45,998 nucleotides of DNA from Thalassolituus maritimus (GTDB lineage Bacteria; Pseudomonadota; Gammaproteobacteria; Pseudomonadales; Oceanobacteraceae), in contig CAJWBH010000023.1 in the NCBI GenBank assembly GCA_913019975.1, positions 1 through 45,998 on the forward strand. Reading direction: 5' to 3'. Under the pieces are notes generated by a model. The model did not search any database and was not told the DNA's origin. It saw nothing but the letters and a program-made list of their open reading frames with translations. A program made the translations under genes and the position numbers. Below are positions 5,783-15,117 of this stretch, piece by piece; within the stretch, counting starts at the first letter, position 1, and each line of letters starts with the position of its first letter.

Positions 5783-7823
5783 GCAACATATTCATCCTGT
5801 TAAGAATACTGACAACGGTGTGGTACCAGAGCGCGGTTATGCGGTAGCGTCCGTCCTCTCCTTTTTCGACGATTTCATCTTCCAACGTCGCCTTGAGTGA
5901 GAAACGGACTACGTTCTCGGAGAGATTTGTCACCCGCATAATTTCCGCTGTATTCAATGTGCCGTGTGTCACGATGGCCGCCAGAATAAACGACTGATTT
6001 GAGCCCGACTTTTCAATCCGGCTACCTGAAGGAATACGAGGTACCCTCACGGTCACTTCATTCCGCCGGGTCGTAACAGACTCCTGCCAAAGGCGTAACG
6101 CTGTAACAGGAACACCTCGACTCGCATCCCACAACAGGCTGAAGTACCTCTGTTCGGCATTGCGCAATGAATTATTAGCCGGCGCCCGCGTATCCATTAA
6201 AACATCGTCGTACCGAAGACGGTAACCGCTCTGCTGATTACGCGATAAAATCAAAGAACGGATTTCCGCCTGAGTCCAGCGCTTAACCCGAACGACATTG
6301 CGCATCTGATAATTGCGGCCAAATACATTACAGAGATAGGCCCAGCTCTGGTTATTCATGACAATCATCCAGAACAGGTTTCCAGCACGAGCATTCGTCA
6401 GGCTGAGCAGCGCCTGCCAGGCATCGAGAGCCCCGACATCAGCAAGGAACAAGTTCTCGGCGTTGTTAAGAACCAGGACAGTCGGCTCAAGTGCTTCATT
6501 GGCGTTAGCCAAAGCGACGGGCCCATCCGCGAGATCGACGCCGATCTGCTCGCCCACCAGCCCAAACAGAGTATTTGCATCCAGCGTTCGCGCCGGGATA
6601 TCCAGCATCGAAATGCGAACTTCCTGGCTGCCAGCTGCAATTTCCTTGCAGAAGCGCTTCACCGCCGATTTTTTGCCGATACCCGGCTCGCCCGTCATCA
6701 GTAGGACATTGTCATCACCGCGATCAGCAATCCAGGCACTGTAGTACCGCTGAAAGACATCACTCAGTCCGGTGTTGATGATCGGGTACTCGACCTCACC
6801 ATAGCTCTCAAACCAGCGCAGATAGTTCTCATCGGTACACTCTGCGACTTCGGCTTCTTCTGCGTCTTCCTGCAACTGATTCCGCATCCGGAACCATCGT
6901 GCACTCAGGCGCTGATACCATGCGAACTCCCCCAGCAACTGCTCAAGGAAAGCACGAAAGAACAACACCAGGTTTAGCGGAATCAGCAGAGGCAACAAGA
7001 AAACGGTTATGCGCCCCGCCGCCAGCGGCTCGATAACCGGGTCGAAACGCTCAGGTGTGAGTCGCTTAAGATTAATCACCAGAGGTTCGCGATAGAAGTT
7101 CAGCAGGTAACTCAGCATCAACCAGCTGAACAGCCAGACCAGTGCTCCGATCAGGTGACTTACTGCGGTACTTTGCAGCAGATATTCGGACAAGGTAATC
7201 ACTACCCAAGGCAGCAGTAAAAGCGACGTCACCGAATGGGAACGACGCTCCAGAAGCTCAGTCGTCTCGCTATTGAGATAGCTGCCAGCGCCCTGACAGG
7301 CGCTGAGAAGAAACCACTCCAGAGACAGATTCACCAATACATAAATCACGTACACGGCGTAGAGCAGTGGTAGAGCACCGCCCGGCCCCGCTTCTGATGA
7401 TGGAAACACAGGTACAAGCAGCGACGCCCACAAGAGGAGCAGCCAGGGTACCAACGGCGTGATACTGGTAACAAACCGGGTCAGTGCGCGCAGCCCCTTG
7501 TGTTTTATGTCGCCCGATACCAGTTGATTGTGCAGCCCGCGAAGGTAACCAGTCAGCCAGGCAGCAAACCAGCGCGACAGCGATCGCAGAGGCAGCAGTA
7601 ATAAGAGAGGAAGGCCTGTGCGCGCGATGATGCTGACTTCTTCGCCACTGGGCATGCCCTGTAGCAACAGCGCCCACGCCCCAAGAACGCCTGCCATCAC
7701 CGACTGTAACTCGCCCCACTCTCGCTCCAGCAGAGAAACAACCGCAGTCCGATCGACCGCTGCCCACGCACTCAAAGGCGCCGCAAACAACAGGGTAACA
7801 AATGTGGTCTTTTTTAATTTCAT
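5775..7823 (-). CDS. membrane-anchored AAA-like NTPase with C-terminal winged helix
   Basis: A 682-residue protein: signal peptide (1-21), then several hydrophobic segments between about 65 and 290, a cytoplasmic P-loop domain at about 345-560, and a C-terminal winged-helix part (SNQSFILAAIVTHGTLNTAE and onward). Walker A is GEPGIGKKSA at about 377-385, where the usual Ser/Thr after GK is Lys. The Walker B-like strand is VLVLNNAENL at about 448-457, where Asp is replaced by Asn. A strand following it (FWMIVMNNQSWAYL) resembles sensor 1. ATP may therefore be bound more than hydrolysed. The ATG has AGGAAG upstream. It is the first gene of a unit with MscS and a Zn peptidase. No close named homologue is recalled. 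Confidence 0.75.
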   Translation of the reverse strand: MKLKKTTFVTLLFAAPLSAWAAVDRTAVVSLLEREWGELQSVMAGVLGAWALLLQGMPSGEEVSIIARTGLPLLLLLPLRSLSRWFAAWLTGYLRGLHNQLVSGDIKHKGLRALTRFVTSITPLVPWLLLLWASLLVPVFPSSEAGPGGALPLLYAVYVIYVLVNLSLEWFLLSACQGAGSYLNSETTELLERRSHSVTSLLLLPWVVITLSEYLLQSTAVSHLIGALVWLFSWLMLSYLLNFYREPLVINLKRLTPERFDPVIEPLAAGRITVFLLPLLIPLNLVLFFRAFLEQLLGEFAWYQRLSARWFRMRNQLQEDAEEAEVAECTDENYLRWFESYGEVEYPIINTGLSDVFQRYYSAWIADRGDDNVLLMTGEPGIGKKSAVKRFCKEIAAGSQEVRISMLDIPARTLDANTLFGLVGEQIGVDLADGPVALANANEALEPTVLVLNNAENLFLADVGALDAWQALLSLTNARAGNLFWMIVMNNQSWAYLCNVFGRNYQMRNVVRVKRWTQAEIRSLILSRNQQSGYRLRYDDVLMDTRAPANNSLRNAEQRYFSLLWDASRGVPVTALRLWQESVTTRRNEVTVRVPRIPSGSRIEKSGSNQSFILAAIVTHGTLNTAEIMRVTNLSENVVRFSLKATLEDEIVEKGEDGRYRITALWYHTVVSILNRMNMLHE

Positions 7824-7939
7824 ACTCTTCCTGAATAACAGGCGGGCTAAGGAAACGCCACCTGACGCCTATTAGCGGCTACTACGGCCTTGCCGTCAAC
7901 CTGGGTTACGCAAAGAAACACCCTGTTCCGCTCATAGAT

Positions 7940-7968
7940 TAGGCAATAAGAGCACCTGCTGATAGAAT
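7940..7968 (+). promoter_or_regulatory. possible sigma70 promoter of ribA
   Basis: TAGGCA (7940-7945) and TAGAAT (7963-7968) lie 17 bp apart, 32 bp before the ribA start. The -10 is good and the -35 moderate. The 177-bp gap also has to hold the divergent promoter of the AAA operon, for which no convincing hexamers were seen. Confidence 0.4.
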
Positions 7969-8000
7969 ACGCGCCCTGTTTTACTCAGAGGGTAAGCCCC

Positions 8001-8615
8001 TTGAACATCAATTTCGTCGCCTCATGTAAGCTGCCAACACCCTTCGGTGTGTTTACCATGCATGGTTTTGAGGAAGCAGAAACAGGGAAAGAACATATCG
8101 CACTGACCATGGGCACGCTGGATGACGGTGAGCCGGTTCTGTTACGCGCCCACTCCGAATGTCTGACCGGTGACGCGCTGTTCAGCATGCGCTGTGACTG
8201 CGGTTACCAACTGGAAGAAGCACTCCGCTCCGTGTCTGAGGCCGGACGTGGCGTTGTTCTGTATCTGCGACAGGAAGGTCGTGGTATCGGGCTTCTGAAC
8301 AAAGTGAAGGCCTATAACCTCCAGGATCAGGGTGCAGACACTGTCGAAGCAAACGAGCAGCTTGGTTTTGGCGCCGACATGCGAAATTACGGCATGTGCC
8401 AGCCAATGTTGGAGCATCTGGGTATCACTTCCATCCGCTTGATGACCAACAATCCGCGTAAAGTGAAAGCTCTGGGTGATGCTGGTGTCACGATCGAAGA
8501 GCGGGTCGCCATCGAAGTCGGTCGCAACCCCCACAACAACGGCTATCTGAACACAAAAGCCAGCAAGCTTGGGCATTACCTGTCGACTCATCAGGACGAC
8601 GAGCCGGAAGCTTAA
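8001..8615 (+). CDS. ribA: GTP cyclohydrolase II
   Basis: First enzyme of riboflavin synthesis; it opens GTP to the diaminohydroxyribosylaminopyrimidinone phosphate, releasing formate and pyrophosphate. The zinc site Cys triad is in [20 protein letters not shown], and [12 protein letters not shown] and LMTNNPRKV are the GTP-binding and catalytic motifs. At 204 residues it is the stand-alone bacterial form, not fused to RibB. The start is TTG at 8001 with AGAGGG 8 bases upstream. The first internal ATG (8058) would remove the conserved KLPTPFG segment. Near pgpA and dxs is its usual Pseudomonas-type neighbourhood. Confidence 0.95.
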   Translation: MNINFVASCKLPTPFGVFTMHGFEEAETGKEHIALTMGTLDDGEPVLLRAHSECLTGDALFSMRCDCGYQLEEALRSVSEAGRGVVLYLRQEGRGIGLLNKVKAYNLQDQGADTVEANEQLGFGADMRNYGMCQPMLEHLGITSIRLMTNNPRKVKALGDAGVTIEERVAIEVGRNPHNNGYLNTKASKLGHYLSTHQDDEPEA

Positions 8616-8631
8616 TCATCTGCGCCGTAGG

Positions 8632-9963
8632 CTAGTCTTCATCCTGCGGCGGTTTCCTCACATGCACAAATATTTCGTGCCCCTCGAACTGACGCATCAG
8701 TGCCTGAAGTTTGGCAACATGCCGCTCAGTCAGCTGAGTGCCTGTTGAAAGCAGTACCGCACCACCGGGGCTGACCAGATTGCCCGCGAGAATCATGCCT
8801 TCTTTAACATCCGCGATATTCAGACGCTCCATACTGGAGATAGCGCCACCATCGTAGGTTTCCAGTGTTTCAGCAAAGACATCCACCAGCTCGCGGTCAT
8901 AGCGTTGGCCGGCAAGTTTCAGAAGATATACCCGTGCATCCTTCTCGCTGAGAGGTTCTCCCAAAAAGTTACTTTCGCGCTGTAGCTCTGCATAGTCGCA
9001 AACGATGCGCAGAATCCGTGATGACTTGGGAATGGCATCCCCTGCCAAACGATCGGGAAAACCTTTACCGTTATAAAGCTCCATGTGCGAGCGAATAATG
9101 TTGGCGGCATTCTGCAGCGGCTCAAGCAGCATCAGTGAGGTCTGGCCGTTGATGGTAAAGCGCGCGTATTCCTGCTTTTCAGCGTTACTCATCTGCGGAA
9201 TGGCTTTATTCAGAACCGAATCTGACAATGACATTTTACCGAGATTTTTTAGCAATGCTGCGTAGTAGGTGTCATTAATCTGAGCTTCATCCAGACCCGC
9301 ATTTTTTGCGAATGAACGAACCAGTTCAGCGAATCTTTCGGTCGAGCCTTTTTCCATACCCAAGCGATCTTCCATGCTGCCCACAAGAATATGCACCATG
9401 GCATCAAACTCGTGACGCAGTGTTTTATAAGCTTCCTGCAGCTTTGCTTCCGCTTCACCCACCGCATCTGAAGAGGCTTCATATTTCGCTTGAAGCTCGC
9501 GATTAAGACGCGCCAGCTCGTCATTCTGCTCGACGATGTGCGCGCTCAGACGTTGGTTCGCTGACTTCAGTTCTTTTGATTCGAGCGCCTCTGCGACCAT
9601 ATCCCTGAGCTGATCATTGTCCCAGGGCTTAGAGATATAACGATAGATGTTGCCTTCATTTACCGCTTTAATGGCTGAATCAAGATCAGAATACCCGGTA
9701 AGCAGAACCCGGATCATGGCCGGATATTGTTCAAAGCAGGATTTCAGCAGCTCAGCGCCAGACATACCTGGCATGCGCATGTCCGAAATAATCATATCGA
9801 AAGAATCAGTTTCGAGAATGCTGAGTGCTTCTTCACCGCCATTTGCCAGCACGACATCGTAATGACGGTAGAACAGACGCTTTAACGCCTGCAGAACCCC
9901 CTGCTCATCATCGACCAGCAGTAACCGGCCACTTTTCTCCCGGCCTGTGGTTTCAATTGACAT
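8632..9963 (-). CDS. response regulator with degenerate HD-GYP domain
   Basis: A 443-residue RpfG-like regulator. The receiver domain (12-125) is intact: acidic pair D18-D19, phospho-acceptor D61 in MIISDMRMPG, T89 and K112 in YISKPW. A coiled coil follows (about 130-190), then an HD-GYP-like domain in which HDxGK is KNLGKMSL, HHExxDGxGYP is SHMELYNGKGFP, and other metal ligands are absent, so it should not hydrolyse c-di-GMP. It may bind it or act through protein contacts. The start was placed at the ATG 9963 because GGAGA lies 8 bases upstream; longer frames would extend into the histidine kinase gene. It overlaps that gene's 3' end by 11 bases, making a two-component pair. Confidence 0.88.
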   Translation of the reverse strand: MSIETTGREKSGRLLLVDDEQGVLQALKRLFYRHYDVVLANGGEEALSILETDSFDMIISDMRMPGMSGAELLKSCFEQYPAMIRVLLTGYSDLDSAIKAVNEGNIYRYISKPWDNDQLRDMVAEALESKELKSANQRLSAHIVEQNDELARLNRELQAKYEASSDAVGEAEAKLQEAYKTLRHEFDAMVHILVGSMEDRLGMEKGSTERFAELVRSFAKNAGLDEAQINDTYYAALLKNLGKMSLSDSVLNKAIPQMSNAEKQEYARFTINGQTSLMLLEPLQNAANIIRSHMELYNGKGFPDRLAGDAIPKSSRILRIVCDYAELQRESNFLGEPLSEKDARVYLLKLAGQRYDRELVDVFAETLETYDGGAISSMERLNIADVKEGMILAGNLVSPGGAVLLSTGTQLTERHVAKLQALMRQFEGHEIFVHVRKPPQDED

Positions 9964-10951
9964 GGTCTTTCTCTCCATTGCGAACGGGTAGCGCCAGAGT
10001 GAAACGGGTGCCTTCACCCTCGCGACTATCTACTGAGATAGTCCCCTGATGCTCTTCTATTAATTTGTAGCACAAGGCCAGACCGATGCCCGTGCCTTTA
10101 CCTTCTGCACGGGTCGTAAAAAATGGCTCAAATATATGGGCCTGCACCTCCGGGGACATTCCGCACCCGCTGTCTGAAATTTCAGTATAGAAGATATCCC
10201 CGCGATGGTACTGACGGACACTGACGGTACCCGTTTCTTCACCAATAGCATGCAATGCATTAATCATCATATTCATGATCACCTGTGCGAAGCGCGACGG
10301 GTGGCATAACATTAGCGGAGGGGTAATCAGATCCAGCTCAAGATTTACATTCGCAGGTAGCCTGCTGCGAATAATGTTAAAGACCGCCTGCAGATCTGTA
10401 TTGATATCAGCAACCTGCATACTGGCGTCACCGCGACGGCTCAGCGTCTGCATGTCAGCCACGATACGTTCGATGTGGGCGATGCCTTCAAGGCAATCTT
10501 TCAGGCGCTCCGGCGCGCCCTTACACACCTCAGCAACATCGAGATTGTGATAGGCAGACAATGCCTTCTGGTAAAACGGGTTACGTATTTCAAGATGGTC
10601 GGAAGCTGAATCAAGAACACTGATGAAAGCGTTATAGGCCTCAATATCTTCATTCAGACCATGCAGATTGCTGTGGATGTAGGCGAGTGGATTGTTGATT
10701 TCGTGACCGATACCAGCCGCGGCCTCGCCTAACGTAGCAAGGCGCTCAGCCGAGAGGGCCTGAATTTCTATCCGCGCCTCGGCTCGTTTGCGACACCAGG
10801 CAGACACTCGCCAGATAACCAACGCGGAGAAGAGCACCAGTGCCGCACTCGCTATCGGAGATAAAGGACCAAACAATGCGGAAACAGCGTAGCCACACAA
10901 GGTCACGATAATCAGTGCAGAAATAGCGGTAAACTGGCGTCGCAGCGGCAT
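9953..10951 (-). CDS. membrane sensor histidine kinase
   Basis: A 332-residue histidine kinase. Two membrane helices lie at about 10-27 and 33-50 with almost no periplasmic loop, so it likely senses within the membrane or inside the cell. The dimerisation box is [18 protein letters not shown] with H83. A long HisKA-linked helical region (about 100-160) follows, then the ATPase domain: N box [11 protein letters not shown]1 DSGCGM, F box FEPFFTT, and G2 [10 protein letters not shown]. It is translationally coupled to the degenerate HD-GYP response regulator, its evident partner. The signal is unknown. Confidence 0.92.
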   Translation of the reverse strand: MPLRRQFTAISALIIVTLCGYAVSALFGPLSPIASAALVLFSALVIWRVSAWCRKRAEARIEIQALSAERLATLGEAAAGIGHEINNPLAYIHSNLHGLNEDIEAYNAFISVLDSASDHLEIRNPFYQKALSAYHNLDVAEVCKGAPERLKDCLEGIAHIERIVADMQTLSRRGDASMQVADINTDLQAVFNIIRSRLPANVNLELDLITPPLMLCHPSRFAQVIMNMMINALHAIGEETGTVSVRQYHRGDIFYTEISDSGCGMSPEVQAHIFEPFFTTRAEGKGTGIGLALCYKLIEEHQGTISVDSREGEGTRFTLALPVRNGEKDHVN

Positions 10952-10963
10952 GAGCCCCTCCGG

Positions 10964-10983
10964 AACTGAACCTTAATTCAGTT
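10964..10983. promoter_or_regulatory. inverted repeat just upstream of the kinase gene
   Basis: AACTGAA (10964-10970) and TTCAGTT (10977-10983) form a 7-bp perfect inverted repeat with CCTTAA between. It lies 13 bases before the kinase start on the minus strand. It could be an operator, or a hairpin affecting translation of the kinase. No T-run follows on either strand. Confidence 0.35.
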
Positions 10984-11070
10984 AAGCAGCTTCTATGTGA
11001 AGCGCTCGGCGACAGGGGCAAATAATGAGTGACTAATCAGACACTTAGGGCGCGCACACCCTGATCATAA

Positions 11071-12942
11071 TCAGTCCTGAGGGAAGTGGCGACGAATAGC
11101 AGCCAGGATAGATGACTCATCGATACCGGCCACGACATGCTGCTGGGTCGGTGAATCGTGCTCAATGTAGGTATCCGGAATGCCAAGGACTTCAACAACC
11201 GACTTGAGCCCCTGATGAGCCAGCGACTCGAGTACAGCAGAACCTGCGCCACCCATTCGGGCGTTCTCTTCAACAGTCACTAAGAGGTCGTGCGTTTCTG
11301 CCAGTTCGGCCACCAGAGCATCGTCCATTGGCTTCACAAAACGCATATCAGCAACCGTAGCATCAACGACATCGGCTACTTTTAATGCGGCAGACAATGG
11401 GGCGCCAAACGCCAGGATAGCGACCTTCTTGCTTTGCGACTCACGACGAATAACGCCTTTCCCCAGAGGCAAGACTTCAAGTGGCGCATCAATGGCAGCA
11501 CCTGTACCAGAGCCTCGAGGGTAACGAACAGCTGCTGGGCCTTCGTGCAGATAACCGGTATTCAGCATCTGCCGGCATTCATTTTCATCGGACGGCGTCA
11601 TAATGACCATCTTAGGAATACAGCGAAGGTAACTAAGGTCATATGCACCGTGGTGCGTTGGGCCGTCTTCACCGACCAGCCCAGCGCGGTCAATGGCGAA
11701 TAAGACATCGAGATCCTGGAGCGCAACGTCATGAATCAGCTGATCATATGCACGCTGAAGGAAGGTCGAATAGATAGCGACGACCGGCTTCACCTGTTCA
11801 CAGGCCATCCCCGCAGCCAGAGTCACAGCGTGCTGCTCAGCAATGGCAACGTCGAAATAACGATCGGGAAATTCCTGTGAAAAGCGAATCAGGTCAGAAC
11901 CTTCACGCATCGCTGGCGTAATACCCACGAGGCGCTCGTCCTGAGCTGCAACATCACACAACCAGCGACCAAATACGTTGGAATAGCTTGGTTTGGGTGT
12001 TTTCGCTGAGCCGCCCTTCTGGGCCTTCAGCGCGTGGTAGCGAATCGGCTCTTCTTCAGCGGGCGTGAAGCCTTTACCTTTCTGAGTGACGATGTGCAGA
12101 AAGCGTGGGCCTTTGAGTTTCTTCAGGCTACCGAGTGTCGCCACCAGCTCGTTCAGGTCATGACCATCGACCGGGCCGTAATAATTAAAACCCAGCTCTT
12201 CGAACAAAGTACCCGGAGCTACCATGCCTTTCATGTGCTCTTCAGTACGCTTTGCAAATTCCCAGGCGGCCGGAATATTCTCAAGCACACGCTTGCTGCC
12301 TTCACGCATGGCAGAGTAGGTCTGGCTCGACCAGATACGGGTGAAATATTTGTTCAATGCACCGACGTTATTCGAGATCGACATGTCATTGTCGTTAAGA
12401 ATAACCAGCATATCGGCTTTTTCGTGCCCCGCATGGTTGAGAGCCTCAAAGGCCATACCGGCACTCATGGCGCCATCACCAATCACGGCAACGCTTTTGT
12501 TCGGTAGGCCACGCTGACGGAAACCAAGTGCCATCCCCAAAGCCGCACTGATCGACGTGCTTGAGTGACCAACGCCAAAGGTGTCGTATTCACTTTCTGT
12601 ACGCAGCGGAAACGCAGCCGGGCCCTCGGCAGAACGGATCTTCGGCAACTGTTCGCGCCGACCGGTCAGGATCTTGTGTGGATAGGCCTGATGGCCCACA
12701 TCCCAGACAATGCGATCATCTGGGGTATCAAAAACGTGATGCAGAGCTACCGTCAGTTCAACAACGCCCAAACCGGCACCAAAATGGCCACCCGACTGCC
12801 CAACGCTATAAATAAGATATTCACGCAGCTCACGACACAGAGGCTGTAACTGAGCAGAGCTCAGCTCGCGCAGGTCCGCTGGGGATTCAATCTGATCCAG
12901 CAGTGGCGTCTCTGGTCTGTGTTTGGGAATCTCTGTAAACAT
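11071..12942 (-). CDS. dxs: 1-deoxy-D-xylulose-5-phosphate synthase
   Basis: Thiamine-diphosphate enzyme that condenses pyruvate and glyceraldehyde 3-phosphate in the first step of the MEP isoprenoid pathway. Motifs: [14 protein letters not shown] and [18 protein letters not shown] near the N-terminus, the ThDP loop [20 protein letters not shown], and the transketolase central part [11 protein letters not shown] with [20 protein letters not shown]. The start was taken at ATG 12942 ([13 protein letters not shown]), which gives 623 residues, the family length. The frame is open to 13005 but the extra 21 residues look untypical. There is no strong ribosome-binding site near either start. It follows xseB and ispA in the usual gammaproteobacterial order. 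Confidence 0.95.
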   Translation of the reverse strand: MFTEIPKHRPETPLLDQIESPADLRELSSAQLQPLCRELREYLIYSVGQSGGHFGAGLGVVELTVALHHVFDTPDDRIVWDVGHQAYPHKILTGRREQLPKIRSAEGPAAFPLRTESEYDTFGVGHSSTSISAALGMALGFRQRGLPNKSVAVIGDGAMSAGMAFEALNHAGHEKADMLVILNDNDMSISNNVGALNKYFTRIWSSQTYSAMREGSKRVLENIPAAWEFAKRTEEHMKGMVAPGTLFEELGFNYYGPVDGHDLNELVATLGSLKKLKGPRFLHIVTQKGKGFTPAEEEPIRYHALKAQKGGSAKTPKPSYSNVFGRWLCDVAAQDERLVGITPAMREGSDLIRFSQEFPDRYFDVAIAEQHAVTLAAGMACEQVKPVVAIYSTFLQRAYDQLIHDVALQDLDVLFAIDRAGLVGEDGPTHHGAYDLSYLRCIPKMVIMTPSDENECRQMLNTGYLHEGPAAVRYPRGSGTGAAIDAPLEVLPLGKGVIRRESQSKKVAILAFGAPLSAALKVADVVDATVADMRFVKPMDDALVAELAETHDLLVTVEENARMGGAGSAVLESLAHQGLKSVVEVLGIPDTYIEHDSPTQQHVVAGIDESSILAAIRRHFPQD

Positions 12943-13043
12943 CTGAAGGAACTGCTTCCGGTAGAAAAAGTGCACCGGCAGCGCCGGAAAACTAAAGGGG
13001 GGCATTCTACCGGCTGAGAGACAAGATGAGTAGTTAAAACTCC

Positions 13044-13065
13044 CCTGCCCGGTAATACGGACAGG
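13044..13065 (-). terminator. hairpin between ispA and dxs
   Basis: On the minus strand CCTGTCCG and CGGGCAGG pair over 8 bp (one G-U pair) with a TATTAC loop, followed by GGAGTTTT. It lies in the 149-bp gap between the ispA stop and the dxs start, so it may partly terminate or attenuate the xseB-ispA message. Confidence 0.45.
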
Positions 13066-13091
13066 TGAGCTCTATCGTTGTTCCTGCGGTG

Positions 13092-13967
13092 TCAGTGATC
13101 GCGCTCAATAATGTAGCGCGCCAGTGACTCGAGTGTGGAGGTATCACCGGGCAAGCCCGCGAGTGCCTCAATCGCCTCATCGACCAGGGCTTTCGCACGC
13201 GTACGGGCTCCTTCAAGCCCAAGCAGTGACGGATACGTTGGTTTGTTCAACGCTTCATCCGCGCCCTGCTGTTTACCCAATACCGCGGTATCGCCTTCGA
13301 TATCGAGAATGTCATCCTGTACCTGAAAGGCCAGCCCTACCGCTCTCGCGTAGGTATCAAGGGCTTCGGTGATGGATGCATCGGTGTTCTTATCAGCACA
13401 GATGGCGCCCATCTGCACGGCTGCCCTGATCAGCGCGCCGGTTTTATGCAGGTGCATATGTTCCAGTTGATCGACGGCCATCGACTTGCCGACGTTATTA
13501 ATATCAATCGCCTGGCCGCCCACCATACCCGCGCTGCCAGCAGCACGACCGAGCACCTGCACCAGCTGCAGGCGCTGCTTTTCTGACAACTCTTTCGCAG
13601 AGGCTAATACTTCGTAGGCGCCATTGAGCAGTGCGTCTCCGGCAAGGATTGCAGTCGCTTCATCGAAGGCTATATGACAGGTTGGCTTACCGCGGCGCAG
13701 ATCATCATCATCCATCGCTGGGAGGTCATCATGGACGAGGCTGTAGCTATGGATCATTTCAAGCGCGACGGCGGCACAGTCTGCAAGTGACTGCTCGGTA
13801 TTGAGCGCATCCATGGTCGCGTAGACGAGATACGGCCTCAGACGCTTGCCACCATTCATCAGGCCATAATGCATAGCATCAGCCAGACGCTGATCAGCGA
13901 TGCCCAGATCCGCGAGTCTGGCTTCAGCCAACTCAGCGACGCGGGCTTGCAAAGGCTGCAGGTTCAT
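13092..13967 (-). CDS. ispA: farnesyl diphosphate synthase
   Basis: Short-chain trans-prenyltransferase that adds two isopentenyl units to dimethylallyl diphosphate, making farnesyl diphosphate. First Asp-rich motif: DDLPAMDDDD within SYSLVHDDLPAMDDDDLRRG. Second Asp-rich motif: QVQDDILD followed by IEGD. GGKRLRPYLV near residue 37 binds diphosphate. At 291 residues the length is standard. Its ATG overlaps the xseB stop by 4 bases (ATGA), so it is translated together with xseB. It sits with dxs, the pathway's first enzyme. Confidence 0.95.
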   Translation of the reverse strand: MNLQPLQARVAELAEARLADLGIADQRLADAMHYGLMNGGKRLRPYLVYATMDALNTEQSLADCAAVALEMIHSYSLVHDDLPAMDDDDLRRGKPTCHIAFDEATAILAGDALLNGAYEVLASAKELSEKQRLQLVQVLGRAAGSAGMVGGQAIDINNVGKSMAVDQLEHMHLHKTGALIRAAVQMGAICADKNTDASITEALDTYARAVGLAFQVQDDILDIEGDTAVLGKQQGADEALNKPTYPSLLGLEGARTRAKALVDEAIEALAGLPGDTSTLESLARYIIERDH

Positions 13968-14209
13968 TCGCCGGCGTCTCCGCCCTGGAATGGCTGGGCG
14001 TCACTCTGACCATTGCGCTCCATAAGAAGCTGCACTCGCTGCTCGGCTGCCGTTAATGCTTGCTGGCACTGGCGAGTGAGGCCAATACCTTTTTCGAATG
14101 CTTCCAGGCTGTCTTCAAGGGTCAGCTCACCGCTTTCCATACGGGTGACCAGAGCTTCGAGTTCAGACAAGGCCGACTCAAAACCAAAGGATGAGGATTT
14201 CTCAGACAT
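13964..14209 (-). CDS. xseB: exodeoxyribonuclease VII small subunit
   Basis: An 81-residue, mostly helical protein that joins the large subunit XseA to form exonuclease VII, which degrades single-stranded DNA. The family pattern SFESALSELEALVTRMESGE is nearly seen here as GFESALSELEALVTRMESG, followed by LTLEDSLEAFEKGIGLTRQC. It is the first gene of xseB-ispA-dxs; GGAG lies upstream of the ATG. XseA is not in the window. Confidence 0.93.
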   Translation of the reverse strand: MSEKSSSFGFESALSELEALVTRMESGELTLEDSLEAFEKGIGLTRQCQQALTAAEQRVQLLMERNGQSDAQPFQGGDAGE

Positions 14210-14352
14210 AGTTACTCCTGTCGTAAGGCTCGAACACTAAACCCAAGGCATGAGCGGGTCAACACAGGCTTTTTTTGTCAGATCACAGGAAGAACTGCAG
14301 GAAGCGTCTAAACTCTGTTACAGAAGCTACCTCAGTATGGAAAGGAGTGAGT

Positions 14353-15111
14353 GTGGATCTCGCGTCATTAGTAGGCCTTGTCGGCGCGTTCGGTATCGTA
14401 ATTTTCGCCATGATTCTCGGTGGCGATATCACCATGTTTGTTAACGTGCCGTCGCTGCTGATTGTTATTGTCGGAAGTCTCTTTGCTGTAATGATGAAAT
14501 TCGAGCTGGGCCAGTTTCTGGCTGCCGGAAAAGTCGCGGGCAAAGCATTTGCGTTCAAATTGATCAAACCTGAAGACCTGATTGGTGAAATTGTCGAGCT
14601 CGCCGGGCTTGCCCGTAAGGGGGGCCTGTTGTCTCTGGAAGGCAAAGAGGTCAGCGATGAATTTCTGAGTAAAGGGATTCAGCTACTCGTGGATGGTCAC
14701 GACCCCGACGTTGTGAAAACCCTTCTCAGTAAAGAAATGAAACTCGCCAGTGAGCGCCACGATACCGGCATTACGATTTTCAAATCACTTGGCGATGTCG
14801 CACCCGCCATGGGGATGATCGGCACCCTGATTGGCCTGGTCGCCATGCTGGCAAACATGGATGACCCGAAAGCCATCGGCCCAGCAATGGCGGTAGCCCT
14901 CCTGACTACACTCTACGGCGCCATGGTTGCAACCATGTTGTCGCTGCCCATGGCAGATAAGCTGAATCTGAGAAAAAACGAAGAAGATCGGCTTAAGTCG
15001 ATGATCATTGACGCCTTACTGGCAATTCAGAACGGTCAGAACCCCCGTGTTATTGAATCCATGTTGCAAGCCTACATCCAGGAAGGCAAACGCGTAGCGG
15101 CGAGCGAGTAG
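14353..15111 (+). CDS. pomA: Na+-type flagellar stator protein PomA (MotA family)
   Basis: Stator subunit with four membrane helices that couples Na+ flow to flagellar rotation. The N-terminus VDLASLVGLVGAFGIVIFAM matches Vibrio PomA, with FVNVPSLLIVIVGSLFAVMM as TM2. ERHDTGITIFKSLGDVAPAMG carries the cytoplasmic charged residue region and the TM3 Pro (DVAPAMGMIGTLIGLVAM), with DPKAIGPAMAVALLTTLYG as TM4. Start is the GTG 14353 with AAAGGAG 5 bases upstream; the frame extends to 14275 but those residues have no PomA character. pomB follows 6 bases after the stop. Na+ use is inferred from similarity to PomA and from the Na+ genes elsewhere in the window. Confidence 0.94.
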   Translation: MDLASLVGLVGAFGIVIFAMILGGDITMFVNVPSLLIVIVGSLFAVMMKFELGQFLAAGKVAGKAFAFKLIKPEDLIGEIVELAGLARKGGLLSLEGKEVSDEFLSKGIQLLVDGHDPDVVKTLLSKEMKLASERHDTGITIFKSLGDVAPAMGMIGTLIGLVAMLANMDDPKAIGPAMAVALLTTLYGAMVATMLSLPMADKLNLRKNEEDRLKSMIIDALLAIQNGQNPRVIESMLQAYIQEGKRVAASE

Positions 15112-15117
15112 TAAGTC

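Noticed and set aside
14271-14314. TTGTCA and TAAACT as a promoter for pomA
   Set aside because: The spacing is about 28 bp, too long; no sigma28 GCCGATAA element was seen either.
14275-14352. Longer N-terminus for pomA
   Set aside because: The 26 added residues are unlike PomA, while GTG 14353 has AAAGGAG at the right spacing.
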